Below, piece by piece: positions 56,642 to 64,000 of a DNA stretch of 64,000 bases. The translations under genes and the position numbers were made by a program. How positions within the stretch are numbered: position 1 is the stretch's first letter; each line of letters starts with the position of its first letter. Under the pieces are notes generated by a model. That model did not search any database. It was not told the origin of the DNA and worked only from the letters and a program-made list of their open reading frames with translations. The DNA comes from Mortierella alpina (taxonomy: Eukaryota; Mortierellomycota; Mortierellomycetes; Mortierellales; Mortierellaceae): the NCBI GenBank assembly GCA_029449245.1, contig JANATF010000010.1:806001-870000 (forward strand), read 5' to 3'.

Positions 56642-59600
56642 ATGGTTCTGCATGGAAAGCTGCATTCCCGGACGACACTCTCAGGTCGTGGCCGTCGACT
56701 TCACCTGTCAAGCCGTCTTGCAATCGTCTTAGCCCCCCTCCTCTGCCTACTCATCCTGACCAGTGCAGCAAGTTCGTATACCCCAAAAAGCCCACTCAGA
56801 GAACCGATATGCCATTATCAGCGTTGCACATCTCCAGCGACCATGTTACTCTCAAAGCCCAGTTCGGTAGGACGAGCAGTGGCGAAGGCTTCTCCTAAGC
56901 AGCTGTTCCCAGACATCATCGACCTAGGTCCACCCGCTCCCAACACTCTCCAGTTCGGTATATTGCTGCCATTGAATCTATCAGCAACTGACCAGGCCTA
57001 CTGGAGGAGTGTCGTTATTGGGTCAATATCTGTAAGATACTCTACTGTTTGATACTTTGCAGCGATGAAAGAAAAGCGCACTCACCCGCTTTCTGTCTTA
57101 TAGGCCATACGACTTGCTGTGGAAGATATCAATGCAAAAAAGATACTGCCAGGTATGCCGCACTTGCCTCGGCGAGGTGTGCTGTGTCAGGCAAGCAGTA
57201 CCGCTCTAGCTAGCCCATGTTTTTTTTAATCATTTGCTACTCCTCTCGACCATCTAGTCAATATCTCGCTGTCAATACGTAGCAGCCAGCCGCCTCCAAA
57301 CAGCCTCAGGAGTGGCTCGAACGCCATGATGTCTGCTGCGATCTTTGTTACCAGCAATGTATGCTCCGAGGAGGAACCGTGCCCAGTTATTATTCATTGA
57401 CCAATATGACACCTAAACCGCCATGTTTATTTTATAATAGATCTCGGCGATCATTGGCGACACGGTGTCTTGGTTAAGCGAGTACAGTGCCTCCTTGACA
57501 TCCGCACTCCAAATCCCGCAGTGCTCATTTTCCTCCAGTAATGACCCTTCGTCGCTTTGTCACTTCTGTAGACCCTTGCATGAGTCTCGAAGCTGTAGCT
57601 AACAAACGATCTGTGTGATCATCTACATATAGTCAGTGACCAACTCAGTAGCGCGACTCTTTACAATTACTTTATCCGCACTGTGCCCTCCAGCAGCCTC
57701 CTGGTTGATCAATTTCTGAGATATGTCCAACAGATGGGCTGGCATCGGGTAGGCATCATCTACACAGGCGACGCTTTTGGACTTTCTGTCGCCACCGCAA
57801 TTGCTCGTAAGGCATCAGATTACGGCATTGTCATCACCCAGTGGGAGGTGGTCTATATGCCAAGTGGCCACACAACGGCCTTCCGAGAGACCATGGCAAG
57901 ATTCCGAGATATGGGCTCCCTGGTAAACTTTCTGCTCTGCACGGACACCGACCTCATGCGAGCCTTAGAGGACATTCAGTAAGTAGACTTGACTATTCAA
58001 TTACACTGTATTATACATTCGTTAACATTTTTATTGTTGCTGCGTTCTCAATAGAGGGCATGGCATGTTCGCCTTGCCGTATGTGTGGATCACCCTCAAC
58101 AACGTGGCAGAGGATATCAGGCGCTACTTCTCCGTGCCAGGAAGACCAGCCGCCTCGGCTTTTAACGGTCTTATCATGTCATCTACAGCATACAACCTCA
58201 AGGGCAACCCACAGTATGATCAATTTTACAACCGATGGACTCATCTGGACCCAAAATATTACCCTGGAGCAGGACCAGGAACGAAACTGAGTCATGGTGA
58301 GCCTCAGGCGTACAGTTGCCCGTGGCTCTTGGCTCTGGGATATCAGCAGGATATTCAGCTCGCCCGAGCCCGGGGTGTTGGCGAGGATCAAATTCGACGT
58401 GAGCTCATCTCTGGACAGTACCCAAGAGTCACAGGAAATCTCTCTGTGCACCGCTTTACTGAGGTCACTTTCGATGGTCCAGGTGGCTTCATCAAGTTAG
58501 ACACGTCTGGTACCCCTGAAGGCGGCTCGTTTGAGTTCTATCAGATTCAGAACAGCAAAGCTGTTCTCGTGGGGACATCCTCTACTGCGAGAAATGGATC
58601 AACGGACATGCAATTGAACAAAGGAGCGCATGCGTGGCCTGGACTACGGGCTGGACAAATTCCTCCAGACGCCCCAGACTGGATCAACCAAAACCTCGGT
58701 TGGGTGGATACAATAGCGGTGGTCTTTGGGAGTATCGCGTTCTCGATCATGCTGACAAGCCTGGTTCTGATCGGGATCGTTCTCTGGAAAAGACATGACC
58801 CGGTCATCAAGGCATCAAGTCCCGTATTCTGCGCCCTGGAGCTCGTGGGCATTATCCTGACATGTTCGGCGATACCGCTACGTTTCAGCATTCGCTCAGA
58901 TGTGATCTGTGTGCTCTACCCGATGGTCTCTATTGGAGGGATCACTCTGCTGCTATCGGCGATCGTAGTCAAGAATGTGCGTATCTACAAGATCTTCAAC
59001 AACGTCTACTGTAACAAGTACACCATCAGCAACCAGGACCTTCTGAAGCAGGCGGCTCTTGTCTTTTTGATCTTCATGATCGGACCTATCCTGTACATCT
59101 CCATAACCCAACCCAAGCTGCTGTACGTGGTGGTTGGCAAAACTAACACCGCCTACATGTGCATGGGACACTCTGTCAACTCTGTAGCGACAACCCGACC
59201 GGCGTATGTCATCCTCATACTCTTGCCTATCGGCATCCTCTTGGCTGCAGCATCATTCTTGGCATTAAAGACCCACCATGTGCCTGGAAACTGGAGCGAG
59301 GCCAAGGCTATTGCCTACGCGGTATACAATGTAAGATTATGGGCAACTGTCCTTTTTATTGTAGCCCTGTGTGTGCCCACTTCACTCATTGGTTTAGCCT
59401 TACAATTACAGCTAGTATTCGCTGTCATCGCGTTCATACCAACACTGTTCTTTTCGGACGAGCTCTTTCGAGTATCCCTGATCATACAGGACATTGTACT
59501 TCTCTACGGTTGTGTGGTGTGCATGCTAGCACTCTTTGTCCCGAAAATAATCGCCATGAGGCAAGAAAATAAGGATCGCCGCAGGAACGCTGGTCTCAAT

Positions 59601-60967
59601 GGCCATGGAAACGATGATGGCCATCCAATGCAGAGCACACTGAGAGCTGGAGTGGCTGGAGGACCTGAAATAGGACTTCGACCACTGAACGGAAGTATCG
59701 CATACTCCCAAGACCCCGGCGAAGCGATGACTTTTGAGCAGTTTGAAGATAGGCTACAAACGCATGCAGCTCCCAACGCTGTACCAAACTCGAAGTTGAG
59801 GTCCTCAAGTCGTAACAGTTCGACCCTTTATCGACGGCCGAGCGCTGCTCTAAACTTGATGCTGTCACAAGAACTTCACTCCTGCTCCGTCCTTGCAGGA
59901 CCTGAACCAGTTGGCTTGAGTCGCCTCCCCACAATGGCTGAGAGTAACGGCGGCGATCCAGAGATACCTGTGCAACCGGATCCAGGAAGACAAGGATCCA
60001 CTAGCGCTTTGTCGATGCAATACCGGATGGGAGTATTCTCTTTTGGGATTAAGAATGAAATGCAGGCTGTTCCGGTTCTCGTGGTCGGCAAGCATTGGTT
60101 TTCGCGGTACTTGGCTCGCTGGAAGTCAATGAAGATCGTTGTGATCACCAGTTTAGGGTTGGTGATCCTGACAGATGTAAGGACTTTGACGACCCTGCTT
60201 CTTGGCAATTCTCAGGCTTAATACCGTACGATATAGTGCTAACAGACGTCGATCTTCAGACTAGCTCAGGAATCTCCAAGACCTTTCTTTATTCGAACGC
60301 CCATGCTTCATCCGAGGACGACCATTGCTATGTTTATGTCGAGTGCCTGAACGACATCCATCTTATTATTGAACTCCCAAACAACGTCGCTCGAGACAAA
60401 TGGGTGCAAGTCTTCAACGTAGCCGAATCACCTCCTGGACGCACGACGACTTCATCCTCTGGATCGACCAGAGTGCCCCCTCAGCAGACGCAAGATGATG
60501 AATTGCAGATCAAGGAGAGAGCCGACTTTGACGCTCCGCCTCAGTTGGCCAATGATACTACCTCTCCAGAGTCGTCCAGTCGCGCAAACCAGCACACTCT
60601 GCCATCAGATCCAGCTCTCACGCTCGGAGCTACAGCGCAGAATGATGTTTCGACTTTGCAGGAGACGCCATCCGAGATGTCTGGACCATCCTCCACGTTC
60701 ACTGGAGCTGACCAGCTTCCCACGATCACCTCGGTCTCGAGCCCAAGGTCACCCAATCAGACATTCTCAGACGCATTCTGCCCTGAAGAAATGGATCCGA
60801 TGCCATCAGATGTCAGATATGAGCGAGAGAACTCTCAGGATTGGATATCGCGCTCACTTATTTTCCCTCGCGACCCACGCAGCCCCAGTGAGGCTTTACA
60901 TCCCATGCCGTCTCTCCACCCACTCGATTATGGAAATCCATCCTCTCCTAGCGATAGAGTAGAGTGA
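56642..60967 (+). CDS. Class C (GABA-B-like) G protein-coupled receptor with C-terminal PH-like region
   Basis: Seven exons: 56642..57031, 57104..57152, 57258..57358, 57441..57537, 57633..57978, 58055..60106 and 60157..60967 (1281 residues). All joins keep frame. A signal peptide (LAIVLAPLLCLLILTSAASS) precedes a periplasmic-binding-like ligand domain: AIRLAVEDINA, ISAIIGDTVSW, then WHRVGIIYTGDAFG. Seven helices run from about residue 547 (AVVFGSIAFSIMLTSLVLIG) to about 820. The cytoplasmic tail contains, across the last intron, a region of about 110 residues (YRMGVFSFGIKNEMQAVPVL to LPNNVARDKWVQVFN) with the strand order and C-terminal helix of a PH domain. A Ser/Pro-rich end follows. The ligand is unknown; GABA-B is the nearest named class. 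Confidence 0.92.
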
Positions 60968-61207
60968 CCCTTCTGTTTCATTGTGCTGTTTTCTTTTCAG
61001 TTGTGTAATTGATTATAAACATTGATCCTAAACACAAAAACAGTGGGCGTAGGAGGCTGTGTGAAGAATTAAGAACTGCTTGAAGAGACTGAGGTGGTGG
61101 TCCTTTGGGCTGAACAAAAAAAAGGGGAGGGGAGGTTTGCCAGATGCTGCCATTCCAGGTAGCAGCTCATCATCTCAAATTGGCGAACAGGAAGAGGTAT
61201 ATTCTGT

Positions 61208-62140
61208 TCAAACACGTCCTTCAAAAAGCGGAGTGTTCCTGGTCGCCTCGTGCTGGACAATGATGTCCTTGACGTGTTGTGGTGGATCCAGTCCCTAAAC
61301 ACGGAGGTGTACACGAAGGAAAAAAGAGCCTGAGCTTCCATTACACTAAACGGACGTCAATACCTTCAAGTTGAATTTGTACTGGACAACAGCTCGACTT
61401 ACAAGGGTGAATGCGCGTTCCCAGCGGTCCAGACGTGTCACGTCGGTACAGGGTCCAAACTTTGATGCGAGGTCAAACTGGCGAAGAATCTTCTCCGCGT
61501 CCGAAAGGTCGGCTTGGTGGACTAGAGTAGGTGCGCACAGCACACATGGAAGCAGAGTGAAAAGGATGCAAAAAAAAAAAAGATGAGTGCTCGGACTTCT
61601 TGCAGTGCATAAAACCGATTGGGTTTTTGAAAACATATGAAGCTTACATCCCACATGTATATCGCCTACATACGGTGCGACATAGGCTGCAGTCGCCGAC
61701 GACTTTCTATTGCTGCGAACCCTGGTTCCCTTAGCTGCCTTCGTCGGAACTGTCTCAGTTGCCTGCTGGCTGACTGTTTTCTGATTGAGGCGGGATTCAG
61801 AAGCCGCATCCTTCTTCATGTCCGTCACTGGAAAGTCGGAATCATCGGACTGAATCGTGTCATCCAGCACACCGTGGTCTTCCTCGTCCTCGTCCCCCGC
61901 AGGTTCCTCGTCCTCAGAACTGTGGTGAGACGCCTCTTCTTCTTCCGAGTCATCATTCTCAATCTCGTCCGTGACCTCGTCCTCCTCGTCATTTTGCTTG
62001 GGCCTCGCCTTGAGAGCAATGGGCGCCGCTGCCGTCTTTTTGACGGTCACAACACGCTGGGCCGTGGTGGGTTTCTTTCCCCGCTGGAAGAAGTTGGCGG
62101 CGCTGTCCGTGAGCGCGGGTGATCTCTTGGGTGGTGCCAT
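61208..62140 (-). CDS. DNA polymerase delta subunit 4 (Cdm1/POLD4-like)
   Basis: Three exons: 61648..62140, 61403..61521 and 61208..61294 (232 residues), with phases 1 and 0. The N-terminus has a Lys/Arg-rich PIP-like stretch (SAANFFQRGKKP), a candidate PCNA-binding motif, then a long acidic segment. The conserved C-terminal domain reads AEKILRQFDLASKFGPCTD, RLDRWERAFTLGLDPP across the second splice, and HVKDIIVQHE. This matches POLD4/Cdm1, the smallest subunit that stabilises the polymerase delta complex during lagging-strand synthesis and repair. Baker's yeast lacks this subunit, whereas fission yeast and many other fungi keep it. Confidence 0.93.
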
Positions 62141-63594
62141 AACTGTTAATCGTTGGTTTCGTAGGTGATGAGTGTGTTACGGAGAAAGGGTTGTTTGACA
62201 AAAACGCGATTGTCAAACGAAGGGACCCTTATGCTCAAAAAAAATCACCTGACAGACTCCTCCACTGCTGAGAGCTGCTGTCCGTGTCAATGCCACGGGT
62301 GTGTGTGCTTCCCTGGGGTTGAGTGTCCGGTTTGAGGTTGTGCTGTTGTTAATACATGAAGTATTAGTGAGCGCTCCGCGTTCAGAGACAGTTACAGATA
62401 GCACCGGGGATTGTCGCCCTTCGGGCTCCACGTCGTGCAGCCGCGCTCCGCACACTCGCTTACGCTTGTAGGTGACTTCGCTTTTAATAGAGAGTAGATG
62501 GGTCACGGAGGTGGGAGAGATAATAGGAATGGATATGGCTATGGACAAAAATAAGGCCGTCAAGGAAACACAGTGGAGAGTAAAAGGAATTGCACGGCAA
62601 AACGCAGCCACTGCGCGATCACATCCAGCATCTACTCCCTCAAGCAACGCGAACATTACGCTAGAGAAAGATACATAAGTGCCTAGTAGAGGGAGATGAC
62701 CTTGTATATAATGATGTATATCAGTTCAGCTCCATATCTGCAGGCACCGAGGCCAATTGAAAAGGCAATTTGTAGGAGCGATCTTGTCCTGCATTCCCTT
62801 GCACCATAACATTGATGGCTGTGGCAATCGTTGCTTTTACTGGCTTCTGTCATTAGAGTTCGACGCTTAATAGCAAGTTTGCTCCGACTCTTTCAATCCC
62901 ATTAAGCTGATCGCCAAAGGCCAGAAGTTCAGGTTACTGCTACATCAAACGGGGCACTTCTTCCACAAATTATCTCCGAATACGCAAGAGCTCAGTCAGA
63001 AACCTTGGTACTGAACTAAGGCACCTCGATCACTTATGGGCGATTGATCGATCGATCGGGGCCTCCACTCCCCTCGTTTCTCTATCCGAAAAGCACCACT
63101 AACTGAAATCATTTTCTCTTTTCTTTTTGTCTTGTGGTGAGAATCGTTGTATTTGGTCCGCATGCGAGAGTTATCAAAATATAGCCGATCCAATGCGCGC
63201 CTCCAATTGCTTTCCGCATTCGTAGGTTTGGACTCTGGCAACCATCTCCATCGTAACTCACTCTGTTGAACATTGAACTAACGCGGAAGACGACGTGCCT
63301 AGCACATCTTGTCTGCAAGCTGAATATCAGTTGTGCTTACCTACAAACATGCAGCATCAAATTGTGAAGACCGCCCAAAGTATGAAAACGAAACTCTCCC
63401 GCCTTGCCTTTATATATATATCCCTGCGCGGAGAAAGTTCAACTGGAATCTGTGCTTAGGTACGCATGCCCATTCCAGGAGAATCTCGCGTACTCTCTTG
63501 CGAATCGTCCCTCTCCGAGTAGATTTTACACAACAGCGTTCGAACTGGGAAGAGATCGTTTGCATGATATTATTATCTGTACAGTAGTGCTATT
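62141..63594. other. Intergenic region between POLD4 and the cyclin
   Basis: No supported gene. The minus frame 62213..62656 has no domain and overlaps the POLD4 promoter. The tandem tetramer gatcgatcgatcg occurs near 63045..63058. Confidence 0.4.
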
Positions 63595-64000
63595 CTAAGA
63601 TGGAGTCTCCTTCTTTCCAACCAGGAGGTTCCAGCACGTTTCCAGATCGTGGCTCATCGCCGCTAAGTCGAAGTTCAAGAACCGCAAAAACTCGGCTTCC
63701 ATTCTGTCCAGGTCTTCCACCTGCAATATTCCTGAAGCTGCTGGGAGCGATGCAACGGATGAGGCTGGTGCAGAGTTGAGGATAGACGCGAGAGAGGGTA
63801 GCTGGTTTGTTTGAGATGGTTGTTGCGACACTGGTGATGGGGAAGTTGTTAGTGGGTAAGTGCCGTCACTGGGCTGTGTGGGATGCATCTGAGCAGGTGC
63901 TGACGCAGCTGTCGGGGTCGTTGGTTGCCGATAGAATGAGCCCAGGTTCAGCAGCCGAACCCATGCATGGTTGGAGAAAATGAGCTCAGCATTGAGTCTT
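63595..64000 (-). CDS. PHO80-like cyclin, C-terminal part (5' end beyond the window)
   Basis: The open frame enters from the right edge and ends at a TAG at 63595. Visible residues start RLNAELIFSNHAWVRLLNL and, after a Pro/Ser/Gln/Thr-rich stretch of about 65 residues, continue LQVEDLDRMEAEFLRFLNFD and ETCWNLLVG. The pairing of an asparagine-His-Trp block with a later LxRMExEFLxxLxFxL helix matches the end of the cyclin box in PHO80-type cyclins, which partner Pho85-type kinases in phosphate and stress signalling. The low-complexity stretch sits where other members have a short turn; it may instead be an unspliced intron, although the frame is open. The N-terminal cyclin box is not in view. 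Confidence 0.7.
   Translation of the reverse strand, partial: RLNAELIFSNHAWVRLLNLGSFYRQPTTPTAASAPAQMHPTQPSDGTYPLTTSPSPVSQQPSQTNQLPSLASILNSAPASSVASLPAASGILQVEDLDRMEAEFLRFLNFDLAAMSHDLETCWNLLVGKKETPS

Noticed and set aside
1-64000. A biosynthetic gene cluster, CRISPR array or viral insertion
   Set aside because: No backbone synthase, spacer array, viral polymerase or capsid-like frame was seen. The genes are unrelated housekeeping and signalling genes of a eukaryote.

Overview
The window looks like nuclear DNA of a filamentous, early-diverging fungus, most likely Mortierellaceae or a close relative. Genes are compact and mostly spliced by short GT-AG introns (about 50-120 bp). Promoters are CT/GA rich. 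The gene set fits that group: a class C (GABA-B-like) seven-helix receptor, a NACHT/WD40 protein, Dug2, Doa10, Bye1 and Rmd1-type proteins. The organism assignment is an inference from gene style and content. All exon joins were read by eye from splice sites, reading-frame phase and family fit.

Layout. 1-13.8 kb: a left-truncated gene with a possible protease-associated domain (minus); a zinc-independent MDR reductase (minus); a Tgl4/SDP1-type patatin lipase (plus); a low-complexity nuclear protein with an RRM-like C-terminus (minus); and two tandem flavin-binding-fold (PNPOx-like) genes, each ending in a membrane segment (minus). 14-25.3 kb: the glutathione-degradation gene DUG2 (minus), divergent from a hexokinase (plus), then a BYE1-like PHD/TFIIS/SPOC transcription factor (plus). 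25.6-37.5 kb: an intronless 1708-residue NLR-like protein (helical region, NACHT, pentapeptide repeats, WD40) whose WD repeats are nearly identical 126-bp units, and a 12-exon DOA10/SSM4 ubiquitin ligase.

38.2-39.5 kb is a small repeat cluster: a 387-bp MITE-like element with 55/56-bp terminal inverted repeats, a tRNA-Met gene, and a 439-bp tRNA-headed SINE-like element with an A-rich tail and a perfect 17-bp target-site duplication. 40-48 kb: a six-helix membrane protein, a family-16 methyltransferase, a cysteine-rich four-helix protein with an 11-nt first exon, and a small, probably mitochondrial, membrane protein (all minus). 49.5-64 kb: an F-box protein (plus), an RMD1/DUF155 protein (minus), a class C GPCR with a PH-like tail (plus), DNA polymerase delta subunit 4 (minus), and the 3' part of a PHO80-like cyclin running off the right edge (minus).

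Most genes are housekeeping and do not form a pathway cluster. The points most worth a second look are the homogenised WD array of the NLR-like gene, the patatin lipase that lacks its catalytic aspartate, the GPCR with a PH-like tail, and the SINE/MITE pair.
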